Origin: Chloroflexota bacterium
GTDB lineage: Bacteria; Chloroflexota; Limnocylindria; Limnocylindrales; CSP1-4
NCBI GenBank assembly: GCA_021777365.1
Contig: JAJYDP010000292.1
Span: forward strand, 1-6,437
Length of the DNA: 6,437 nt
Direction: 5' to 3'
Shown: piece after piece, positions 1-5,983 of the stretch
Position numbering within the stretch: the stretch's first letter is position 1
Layout of the letters: each line of letters begins with the position of its first letter
The notes under the pieces: generated by a model
The model's input: the letters and a program-made list of their open reading frames with translations, nothing else
The model's database searches: none
What the model was told of the DNA's origin: nothing
Position numbers and translations under genes: made by a program

Positions 1-1
1 T

Positions 2-268
2 CGGATCGCGTCGAAGATCGAGGCTGGCCTCTGGGCCGCGGCACACGATGCCGAACCGGCCGTCATCGAGGCGGCACTCGCTCGTCAGCGCGGGGTCGCA
101 GTCGCGATCCCGACCGACGCCGCGGAGGGATTCGCCGAGCGCGTCGAGCGTCTCACCTGGCGTCCACAGGCCAGCGAATGCCGCGACGCTCTTGACGCGA
201 CGGACGGCCGGGCCGATGGTCCCGACCTGGGGACGAGCGTGACCCGGCGCTCAGTGCGTCGAGCGTAG
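2..268 (+). CDS. Partial unidentified protein, C-terminal end
   Basis: The reading frame beginning at base 2 is open to a TAG at 266-268 and gives 88 residues of a protein whose start lies outside the window. Codon third positions are mostly G or C up to about base 200, as in the real genes here. The readable part has an alanine-rich helical stretch (KIEAGLWAAAHDAEPAVIEA), then GVAVAIPTDAAEGFAERVERL, which looks like a strand followed by a helix; the last 25 residues are low in complexity. I do not recognise a family. The tail lies in the same frame as the GNAT remnant that follows, so the true end of this gene is unclear: the frame may have been joined to that remnant by a deletion. It could also be chance openness in GC-rich DNA. 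Confidence 0.4.
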   Translation, partial: RIASKIEAGLWAAAHDAEPAVIEAALARQRGVAVAIPTDAAEGFAERVERLTWRPQASECRDALDATDGRADGPDLGTSVTRRSVRRA

Positions 269-400
269 CCAGGGGACTACGAAGCTGTCTCGCTGCTCAA
301 CCGCGAGGTTCAGCGGTTGCACGCGGACGCATACCCCGATCTCTTCAAGCCGCCGTCAGACGAGACGATGTGCCGGGCGGCCTACGATGACCTGCTGTAG
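239..400 (+). pseudogene. GNAT N-acetyltransferase remnant (N-terminal fragment)
   Basis: From a GTG at 239, preceded by GGGGA five bases upstream, the frame reads MTRRSVRRA, a TAG stop (266-268), then PGDYEAVSLLNREVQRLHAD and AYPDLFKPPSDET, ending at a second TAG (398-400). Reading through the first stop gives the familiar start of GNAT acetyltransferases: a basic strand of the type VRRATPxDYEAV, a first helix with LNxEVQxLHA, then PDLFKPPSDE. The TAG sits where that pattern expects Thr, so it looks like a nonsense change in residue 10. The fragment stops after AAYDDLL, about 50 residues into a family of usually 140-180, and the acetyl-CoA binding core is absent. No in-frame start lies between the first stop and the conserved part. 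It is almost certainly non-functional. The family call rests on my recognition of the N-terminal pattern. Confidence 0.6.
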
Positions 401-422
401 GCGGGTCCATCCGTGCCGCCCC

Positions 423-1328
423 CTACCTTGCCCTGTGTTCCCTCTCGATCTGCAGGAGCGCGTCGTGGAGCAGCTGGTACGCCTCGGCGGTATCGGGGCG
501 CTGGTCGGGCATGTGGCCGAGCTCGCGGGCACCCTGGGCCAGCCGTTCGAGGACGGCCGGGATGGCGCGCTCCGGGACCGAGCCGACGGTGGCGCCCCGG
601 TAGTTGGTCAAGATGGCCTGGATCGCCTTCGGGAGGCGCTTCGCATCGGCGCAGCCGTCCACGAGTCGGAAGGGCAGGTGCCAGCTCGCCGGGCGTAACG
701 GGTCGCCGACATAGGCGAAGCAGCGCGCGGGGAGCCCGTACTTCGGATGCATGAGCGCGTCATCGGGCTCGCCCGAGGGACCCGCGTCGGCCGGCTGGCG
801 GGACAGGAGACTGCCCGGGGCCGGTGGCGGATCCACGGGCCGGTAGATGCCGTGCAGGCTCAACCACCACAGCTCGTCGGGCGCCTGTGGCGCATCGAGG
901 TGGACGAAGGCCCGGCCCCGTCGGCCGCCGTCGGCGAGGTCGGCGGCGTACAGCAGGTGGCCGTCGCTCACGGCCACCGCGCGCACCCCCTGCGCGGCGG
1001 CATAGCGGGTGGCCTGTTCGAGCGCGGCCTCCACGGCCGCCGCATGCCAGGCCAGGGCCCCCGGGCGCTTGGTCTCGACCACGAGGTACTTGATGCCCAA
1101 ACGGGTGAGCAGCAGATCCGCATAGCCGACCTGGTGGTTGAGATCGGCCACCCCCCAGTCCAGGGCATGGGTGAAGAGGTCGGCCACGATGAGCTCGGCC
1201 ACCCGCTCGGCGCCGCCGCCCGGTCGCTCCATCTCCGCCAGGCGGCTCTGCCGCAGCTCGAGGAAGCTCGGCCAGGTGGCAGCGAGCCTGGCTTGCAGGT
1301 GATCGCGCAGCACGAGGCGGTCGGCCAT
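423..1328 (-). CDS. PD-(D/E)XK nuclease-like protein, type I restriction HsdR N-terminal type
   Basis: The product is 301 residues. Residues 40-110 carry the full PD-(D/E)XK signature as arranged in the nuclease domain of type I restriction R subunits: a helix with E45 (ERVAELIVADLF), D71 in GYADLLL, E85-T-K87 in YLVVETKRPG, and Q105xxxY109 in EQATRYA. QxxxY is typical of the RecB/HsdR branch. The rest (about 115-301) holds a strand-rich part with LWWLSLHGIY and a helical tail I cannot assign. There is no helicase motor, and no methylase or specificity gene follows, so this is an orphan nuclease-like protein that may cut DNA or bind a partner. I chose ATG 1328 because GGAG at 1337-1334 lies 5 bases upstream; the frame stays open for another 109 codons, but those residues look non-coding. 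The gene is divergent from the DUF4389 gene and ends 23 bases from the GNAT remnant. Confidence 0.8.
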   Translation of the reverse strand: MADRLVLRDHLQARLAATWPSFLELRQSRLAEMERPGGGAERVAELIVADLFTHALDWGVADLNHQVGYADLLLTRLGIKYLVVETKRPGALAWHAAAVEAALEQATRYAAAQGVRAVAVSDGHLLYAADLADGGRRGRAFVHLDAPQAPDELWWLSLHGIYRPVDPPPAPGSLLSRQPADAGPSGEPDDALMHPKYGLPARCFAYVGDPLRPASWHLPFRLVDGCADAKRLPKAIQAILTNYRGATVGSVPERAIPAVLERLAQGARELGHMPDQRPDTAEAYQLLHDALLQIEREHRAR

Positions 1329-1792
1329 CAACGCTCCGGACGGCGAGTCGCACGGGTGAGCGTACACGGGCGCGGCTACGCATGCGCATCGTGGTGGGCG
1401 AGGGATCTCAGACGAGGCCGTGCTCCCGGGCCAGCTCCGCGAGGCCATTGCGGAACCTGCCAGCGCCGCCGCGCGCCGGGTGGCGGAGGCATGGCGGTGA
1501 CCTCGACCCTCTGCGTCCGACCGGCGCGCAGGCGGTAGCCAGGCGGGCGGCGATAGCCTGATCCGGTCCCCGCTCCGGTCCAGTCTCTCGCGATCTGCCG
1601 CGGCGATCGGCATGGACGGGCCGACGGGGGCCGCGAAGGCGGATGAAGGCACCACCGGTACCGGACGTGCCGTTCCCGGCCTTGACTGCGCATTTCGCCG
1701 AAATGGACCCGAATCCCCCCGTCGAGAACGTTACGCTGTCCTGAGTGGGCGAGCCATGTCCCACCCCATGACACCGAAGAGGAAGGTGATCG
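1329..1792. other. Divergent intergenic region
   Basis: This 464-base stretch lies between the starts of the nuclease gene (leftward) and the DUF4389 gene (rightward), so it should hold both promoters. I find no convincing complete -35/-10 pair. TACGCT, a TAnnnT-type -10, occurs at 1364-1359 on the minus strand and at 1732-1737 on the plus strand, both without a good -35. TTGACT occurs at 1682-1687 with no -10 at the right distance. A perfect palindrome lies at 1691-1705. GTGGG at 1745-1749 and CCCAC at 1760-1764 could form a weak hairpin in the DUF4389 leader. No intact gene is seen; a short coding-like patch at 1380-1500 may be a remnant. Confidence 0.6.
1691..1705. promoter_or_regulatory. 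Perfect 15-base palindrome, candidate operator
   Basis: CATTTCGCCGAAATG is a perfect inverted repeat (seven-base arms, one central base), 87 bases before the DUF4389 start. It is AT-richer than its surroundings and follows a TTGACT at 1682-1687. Its length and symmetry suit a homodimeric repressor of the TetR, ArsR or PadR kind. I cannot name the regulator, and none is encoded in the window. Confidence 0.35.
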
Positions 1793-2416
1793 ATGACCGC
1801 TGCCGCGACCAGTCCCACGACGTACCCTGTAAACGTGCGGTTCGATCGCGACCAAAGGATCAGTCGTCTGTGGGGGATCCCATTCCTCGGTTGGTTCGTG
1901 CGAGGACTCATCCTCATCCCGCACTACGTGATCCTCGGGATCTATGGGTTCGCCGTCTCGATCGCGATGCTCGTGACCTGGATCCCAGTGCTCCTCACCG
2001 GACGCTTTCCCGGATGGGGTTACGCTCTGGTCGGCGGCTACTTTCGTTGGTCGATCAGGGTGACGGCCTACATGCTTCTCATGGTCGGCCCGTATCCTCC
2101 GTTCTCGACGAGCCCCGGGTACCCCGTGGAGGTCGATTTCGACCGTACTCGCGGGTTGAACAACCTCTGGGGGATTCCATTCATCGGGATCCTGGTCCGC
2201 TCGATTCTCGTCATCCCGCACGCGATCGCCCTGTGGTTCGTGGCGATCGTGGCCGGGTTCGTCATGTTCTTCTCGTGGATTCCCGTCCTCATCTTCGGGC
2301 GGTACCCGGGCCTCGGGTATGAGCTCGTCGGCGGTTATCTCCGGTGGACGACGCGGGTCTCGTGCTGGATCCTTCTGATGGCGGGTCCCTACCCACCATT
2401 TCGACTGGGTGAGTAG
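1793..2416 (+). CDS. Membrane protein with two tandem DUF4389 units
   Basis: The product is 207 residues and hydrophobic. It consists of two copies of a 94-residue unit, at 11-104 and 110-203. Each copy begins with a soluble strand, YPVxVxFDR, followed by LWGIPF, a membrane stretch ending in IPH (IPHYVILGIYG, IPHAIALWFVA), a second stretch ending in WIPVL, then GRxPGxGYxLVGGYxRW and a third stretch closing with GPYPPF. This is the pattern of DUF4389, a family of unknown function found in many actinobacteria and Chloroflexota. I expect about three membrane segments per unit and see no cleavable signal peptide and no catalytic motif. The ATG at 1793 is well supported by AGAGGAAGG at 1778-1786. 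The gene stands alone on the plus strand and ends at a hairpin shared with the converging helicase gene. Nothing ties it to the defence-type genes; it may be a resident chromosomal gene. Confidence 0.9.
   Translation: MTAAATSPTTYPVNVRFDRDQRISRLWGIPFLGWFVRGLILIPHYVILGIYGFAVSIAMLVTWIPVLLTGRFPGWGYALVGGYFRWSIRVTAYMLLMVGPYPPFSTSPGYPVEVDFDRTRGLNNLWGIPFIGILVRSILVIPHAIALWFVAIVAGFVMFFSWIPVLIFGRYPGLGYELVGGYLRWTTRVSCWILLMAGPYPPFRLGE
1823..2401 (+). repeat. Internal tandem duplication within the DUF4389 gene
   Basis: Bases 1823-2104 and 2120-2401 encode the two DUF4389 units, offset by 297 bases. Similarity is clear in the protein and patchy in the DNA; for example tgggggatcccattcctcgg in the first copy against tgggggattccattcatcgg in the second. 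The copies have diverged enough to be an old duplication kept by selection. Confidence 0.8.
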
Positions 2417-2421
2417 GGCAG

Positions 2422-2452
2422 CCCGCCGGTACCAAACCGGGTAGCGGGCGGG
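2422..2452. terminator. Hairpin between convergent genes, candidate bidirectional terminator
   Basis: CCCGCC (2422-2427) pairs with GGCGGG (2447-2452). The stem continues inward through TACC (2430-2433) with GGTA (2440-2443) after a mismatch and a bulge, leaving a six-base loop. It lies 6 bases after the DUF4389 stop and about 50 bases past the helicase stop, where both transcripts would end. There is no U-run, which is common for hairpin terminators in GC-rich bacteria but lowers certainty. A smaller GTCC-CGC-GGAC hairpin sits at 2475-2485, nearer the helicase end. Confidence 0.5.
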
Positions 2453-2500
2453 AGGATCTGGAAGAGGCCGCAAGGTCCCGCGGACGGAGGCCCTGGGGGG

Positions 2501-4885
2501 TCACACGAGAGTTCGCCGCCCGCTCCTGGCAGTCCGGTCGGGCGGGACGTCGAAGCCGAGTCCGGCATACGCGGAGAGACGCTTCGTGTGCATGCGGGCG
2601 AGGACCGGCACGTTCACATCGACGTAGTCGTGCACCACAACGTTCGACTTCGAGTCGGTCGGACGGAGAATCCGGCCTACGTACTGGATCACGCGCCCCT
2701 TGAACGCAAGCGGGAAGGCCAGGAAGAGCGTGTCAAGCGGCGGACAGTCGAACCCTTCGCCAAGGAAGCTGCCGGTCGCGATAAGGAGGATGCCTCCGTG
2801 CCGGTCGGCCCGGTTGAGCTGCTCCACGACCAGGGTGCGCGCCTTCTTCCCGAGGCCGCCCTGCAGGACGAGGGGTTGGTGCCCCCGCGTCTTCAGGCCC
2901 TTCACCAGGCGATCGACATGCTCGGTCCACTGCGACAGCACCAGGCAGTTGCGCCCGGCGTGGACGGCCTTGGCGACGTCTACGCAGATCTGCTCGGTGC
3001 GCCGATCGTCCTCGACAATGGCCCGGAACACGGCCTGGATCTCGAGGCCGTCCTGCGCCGGGACGGCATGGTCGGTCGCGTGGACGATGAGCCGGCGATC
3101 GAAGGTCTGCGTTTCCCACGTCGCCGACGCCATGCGGTGCCGGATCGGGCCGCAGTACATCGAGATCAGCCCCTCCAGCCCGTCGCGGCGATACGGGGTC
3201 GCCGTGAGGCCGAGCCAGCGCGCCACGGGCATCTGGCGGACGCATCGCTCGAAGGTGACCGCCGGCACGTGGTGGCACTCGTCGACCACGGCGAAGCCAT
3301 ACGCGGAGGTCAGCTCGGGCAGGTCCTCGCGCCTGGCGAGGCTCTGTGCCATGGCGATGTCGATGCCGCCTCGGGCCCTGTTGCGCCCGCCGCCGAGCTG
3401 TCCGATCTGGGCCCGATCGATACCGAGATGCTCGGCGAGACGGTCGCGCCACTGTTCGACGAGCGGCTGGCGGTCCACGACGATCAGGGTCGGTACCTGG
3501 TAGTGGGCGATCAGCCCACAGGCGATGACGGTCTTGCCGGCCCCTGGCGGTGCGACGAGCACGCCGATCTTGTCGCGCATGAGCGCCGCCACCGCATCGC
3601 GTTGGGGCTCGGTCAGCTGCGTACGCAGCGCGACCTCGATCGGCCCGGGCTCGGGGCAGCCCTCGGTGACAACCAGCCGGCTGCCGGCCTCCGCAACGAT
3701 CTGCTCTGCATGCTCTCGCACGCCCCGCGGCAGGAGCAGCTGGTCGATCGTCTCGCGGTAGCAGCGCAGGAAGCGCGGGGTGTTCCAGGTCGAGAAGCGC
3801 AGCCGTTCCTTCTCGCGGTACTCCGGGTTGGCCAGTGAGGCCAGGTGCTTCAGCGCCGACACCAGTGCCGGTGGAAGCCCGATGCGATCGACCGCGAGCA
3901 TGGCTCCGGCAGACACCCGGACGGTCTCGGGCGGCTTTGCCTGCGGCACCCACGCTGGAGGCCGCCGGTAGCTGGTCTCGTCCGGGCCGGCGGCGATCGG
4001 GCGTGCCGACTCGGCGAATGAGGTCATTGCCGCAGGCGCGACGCGGGGCTGTGAGGACAGAAAGGCCCATTGGTCCCCGTAGGGCTCAAGCGTGTCCGGA
4101 TCGAGGAAGACGGTCGTTCCACGCCTGCGACACGCTCCCTGAAGCGGCAGGGCAATCAGGTTTCCCAATGCGCCCTTCGGCATGAAGTCCTGAGTCGGGA
4201 ACAGGCGGTCGTAGCTGGCCAGGTCCAACTCGGCCCGGACCGTCATGGCCTCGCGCAACAGGTACACGCCGACCCGCCGAGCCGCGGAGGCCGGGACGGG
4301 AGCGGAGAAGAACGCCCAGACGTGCGCGCCATTTCCGGACCTCGACCGTTCGAGGGCGACGGGCATGCCGGCGGATCGAGCGGCATCGAGGTAGGCGAGG
4401 GCATCGAGCGCCCAGCCAGGCCCGTCGAAGTCGCACACGAGGAGGCGACACACGTCCCCCGGGAGCAACGGATACAGGCCGGCGTGGATGCCTCCGACCA
4501 GGTGCGCCTCCACGACGTCCGACGACAAGGGCGCGTATTCCCGCCCGGGCTTGCGGGCATTGGTCCAGCCCCCTACCACCGCCGGACTCCAGCCTGACTT
4601 CGCGGTTCGCCGGCTCTCCCACCGTACGGCGTAGACGTCGTCACGTCCGGCGAAGAGCGTGCGGAACAGCGCGATCTTCGCCTCGCGCGAGGATCGATGG
4701 TCGACCGCCGGAATATCCGCGTCGATCTCGTGGTCAGGAAGCAGCGTCGGTACCCATGGCGTGACCGGAGCCCGCCGGCTCGGCTGGTTCAGCCCCAGCA
4801 GCGCCTGAAGACGCCGGTTCTCGGCATGCAGAGCGTCGAGCTCTCGCCGGAGCTCGGCTTCTCTCGCGGGGCCGTGGTCGGTCAT
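2501..4885 (-). CDS. TOTE-type primase-helicase (AEP domain fused to superfamily 2 DExH helicase)
   Basis: The product is 794 residues. Residues 7-32 form a short coiled coil (AENRRLQALLGL). Residues about 65-300 match the archaeo-eukaryotic primase domain of TOTE conflict systems: the metal-binding DxD in LLVCDFDG (D152, D154), the histidine motif SRSGNGAHVWAFF (H188), RLFPTQD, and GNLIALPLQG (241-250). Residues about 420-760 are a superfamily 2 helicase: Walker A APPGAGKT (K451), DECHH (535-539), LTATPYR (560-566), motif V GEGFDCPPLDTLFLAFP, motif VI QYVGRILRP. All core motifs look intact. Such proteins are predicted to unwind and copy or prime nucleic acid in anti-element defence; that role is an inference from the family. 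Only about 30 residues follow the helicase, so no nuclease is fused on. ATG 4885 opens the coiled coil; ATG 4897 would add four residues. Neither has a clear ribosome site. The vapC stop is 44 bases upstream, so co-transcription is likely. Confidence 0.9.
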   Translation of the reverse strand: MTDHGPAREAELRRELDALHAENRRLQALLGLNQPSRRAPVTPWVPTLLPDHEIDADIPAVDHRSSREAKIALFRTLFAGRDDVYAVRWESRRTAKSGWSPAVVGGWTNARKPGREYAPLSSDVVEAHLVGGIHAGLYPLLPGDVCRLLVCDFDGPGWALDALAYLDAARSAGMPVALERSRSGNGAHVWAFFSAPVPASAARRVGVYLLREAMTVRAELDLASYDRLFPTQDFMPKGALGNLIALPLQGACRRRGTTVFLDPDTLEPYGDQWAFLSSQPRVAPAAMTSFAESARPIAAGPDETSYRRPPAWVPQAKPPETVRVSAGAMLAVDRIGLPPALVSALKHLASLANPEYREKERLRFSTWNTPRFLRCYRETIDQLLLPRGVREHAEQIVAEAGSRLVVTEGCPEPGPIEVALRTQLTEPQRDAVAALMRDKIGVLVAPPGAGKTVIACGLIAHYQVPTLIVVDRQPLVEQWRDRLAEHLGIDRAQIGQLGGGRNRARGGIDIAMAQSLARREDLPELTSAYGFAVVDECHHVPAVTFERCVRQMPVARWLGLTATPYRRDGLEGLISMYCGPIRHRMASATWETQTFDRRLIVHATDHAVPAQDGLEIQAVFRAIVEDDRRTEQICVDVAKAVHAGRNCLVLSQWTEHVDRLVKGLKTRGHQPLVLQGGLGKKARTLVVEQLNRADRHGGILLIATGSFLGEGFDCPPLDTLFLAFPLAFKGRVIQYVGRILRPTDSKSNVVVHDYVDVNVPVLARMHTKRLSAYAGLGFDVPPDRTARSGRRTLV

Positions 4886-4929
4886 GGCGCGGGGCATCGT
4901 ACGCGAGCGATCGCCCGCGGACGCGCCCC

Positions 4930-5346
4930 TCAGGTCGCTGGCGGCCGGACGACCTCCACGCGGACCGGAAGATGCGGCCACCCGGCGTCGGTGGTGACGA
5001 CGCGCGCGGCGCCAAGGACCACCCCGGTGGCCACCACCAGGGCGTCCGGAAGCCGGAGCCCGCTGCCGTGCCGTGCCCGCAACCCGGCCGCCATGGCAGC
5101 GACCGCCCGGGTGGCCGGCTCGACCCGGGCGGGCAGGGCGTCCACGAACGCATCGACCGTCGCCACGGCCTCGGCACCGCGGCGGTATGGCGCCACCAGG
5201 ATCTCGGCGTAGGCGGAGGCCGGGAGCACGAGGGCGTCCCCGCGCCCGAGGGCTGAACGCACCGCCTCCACCGCCCCGGCATGATGGACGTCGCCCGCGT
5301 CGAGAACGGCGATGACGACCCCGGCGTCGAGGACGGTCAGGTCCAC
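4930..5346 (-). CDS. vapC: PIN-domain ribonuclease toxin, VapC family
   Basis: The product is 138 residues, the usual VapC size, covering one PIN domain. The acidic metal-binding set is present: D7 in VLDAGVVIAVLD, E48 in SAYAEILV, D101 in GLRLPDALVVATG and D120 in VVTTDAGW. The usual D-[TS]-[SN] after the first Asp is here D-A-G, a mild departure. VapC toxins are Mg2+-dependent ribonucleases that cut tRNA, rRNA or mRNA when the antitoxin is lost; the target cannot be told from sequence. The start is GTG at 5346, inside the last codons of vapB: the ten bases GTGGACCTGA are shared by the two genes. This overlap implies translational coupling and fits the weak ribosome site. The next gene downstream is the primase-helicase, 44 bases away. 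Confidence 0.88.
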   Translation of the reverse strand: MDLTVLDAGVVIAVLDAGDVHHAGAVEAVRSALGRGDALVLPASAYAEILVAPYRRGAEAVATVDAFVDALPARVEPATRAVAAMAAGLRARHGSGLRLPDALVVATGVVLGAARVVTTDAGWPHLPVRVEVVRPPAT

Positions 5347-5588
5347 TCGCGCCGCAGCTCGTCGAGCTCACCAGCCGGGTAGACGTCGGTCAGGGCGCCG
5401 GCGAACCGGGTGAGCGGATCATCCGCCCGCAGGAGCACGACCTCGCCGGGTCCGCGGACCTCGGCCCGCAGCCGGTCGCCGGTGCGCAGGCCAGCCTGGG
5501 CGAGGGCGTCCATCGGGATCGTCACCTGGTGCTTGGCGCTGACGCGCGTATACCCGCGTCTGCGCGCAGTCTTTACTCGTCGTTCCAC
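5337..5588 (-). CDS. vapB: AbrB/SpoVT-type antitoxin, VapB family
   Basis: The product is 83 residues from the preferred start. Residues about 12-54 form the swapped-hairpin AbrB DNA-binding fold, with the signature YTRVSAKHQVTIPMDAL, then GLRTGDRLRAEV and VVLLR. The tail (FAGALTDVYPAGELDELRRE) is the kind of segment that wraps the PIN toxin and blocks its active site. The basic start (ERRVKTARRR) should aid DNA binding. The frame also allows a TTG at 5594, but AAGG would then be only one base away; with GTG 5588, AAGG at 5599-5596 is 7 bases upstream, and the same bases overlap a -10 element suited to a leaderless message. VapB proteins normally repress their own promoter together with VapC. 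The gene lies 81 bases downstream of an ATPase remnant and overlaps vapC by 10 bases. Confidence 0.87.
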   Translation of the reverse strand: MERRVKTARRRGYTRVSAKHQVTIPMDALAQAGLRTGDRLRAEVRGPGEVVLLRADDPLTRFAGALTDVYPAGELDELRREWT

Positions 5589-5594
5589 GAGCAA

Positions 5595-5624
5595 ACCTTA
5601 CGCCACGCCCCGGATGCCGTGCAA
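5595..5624 (-). promoter_or_regulatory. Candidate vapBC promoter with leaderless geometry
   Basis: On the minus strand TTGCAC (5624-5619) is followed after 18 bases by TAAGGT (5600-5595), a TAnnnT -10 element. The vapB GTG begins 6 bases after it, where transcription would be expected to start, so the message may have no leader. The AAGG in the -10 could instead serve as a ribosome site for the same GTG if transcription starts further upstream. The -35 matches only TTG. I see no clear palindrome for VapBC self-repression. Confidence 0.4.
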
Positions 5625-5669
5625 TGGCCTGCTGCCCCGTGGACGGGCCAGCCCGCATCTCGCTCCGCC

Positions 5670-5983
5670 CGGCGGTTGATCCTGGCGGCGTCGTAGACGG
5701 CCTTGTCCTCGACGATGCCTGCGGTGTTGAGGGGGAGCGCCTCCACGTAGCGCCGCAGACGAGCCGGATCGCGGCCGCCATCGACCGCTTCGGCATCGCG
5801 GGTGAGGAGATGCTCGACGTAGCTGTCGAGCCAGTATCTGGCGGGGGCGCTCGCTCATCCCGAGCGCCGGCTCGGGGAACCCGCTCCGCAGCAGGGGATC
5901 GACGGACCGACGATGAACAGGGCGGGCAGCTTCGCCACGAGCCGTTCGATGAGGCCGTCGACGAAGCGCTGAGGGTATGCCAT
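5670..5983 (-). pseudogene. AAA-type ATPase with DUF4143, decayed remnant
   Basis: Three blocks on the minus strand match one family of ATP-binding proteins with a C-terminal DUF4143. Block 1 starts at ATG 5983 and reads MAYPQRFVDGLIERLVAKLP then ALFIVGP, the strand that should lead into the P-loop. At about 5905 it jumps, in another frame, to block 2, SVDPLLRSGFPEPALGMSER, which in intact members lies well over 100 residues further on, so Walker A and B are gone. Near 5837 one extra base moves the frame to block 3: YWLDSYVEHLLTRDAEAV, GGRDPARLRRYVEALPL, NTAGIVEDKAVYDAA and RINRR, ending near 5670 where similarity stops, about midway through DUF4143. Deletion, frameshift and truncation together make it dead. 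Members of the family are about 400 residues. Its function is poorly known. The 3' break falls just upstream of the vapBC promoter. Confidence 0.7.

Noticed and set aside
1329..1655. N-terminal extension of the nuclease frame by 109 residues to an ATG at 1655
   Set aside because: The added residues are rich in Arg, Pro, Ser and Ala with no family pattern, and ATG 1328 has a well-placed GGAG.
1682..1737. TTGACT (1682-1687) with TACGCT (1732-1737) as a promoter pair
   Set aside because: They are 44 bases apart, far from the usual 16-18, and no -10 lies at the right distance from TTGACT.
2588..3838. Long plus-strand frame of 416 residues opposite the helicase gene
   Set aside because: It is antisense to a gene with all helicase motifs intact, and it shows no domain pattern of its own; open antisense frames are common in GC-rich genes.
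2733..4070. Minus-strand frame of 445 residues inside the helicase gene
   Set aside because: It is an Arg/Ala/Gly-rich shifted reading of the same strand.
4898..5371. N-terminal extension of the helicase frame to 5371
   Set aside because: It runs through the vapC coding region in another frame, and its residues are Arg/Gly-rich noise; the coiled coil begins at 4885.
5589..5594. TTG at 5594 as the vapB start
   Set aside because: The AAGG would be one base from the codon, too close for a ribosome site, while GTG 5588 fits both ribosome-site and leaderless spacing.
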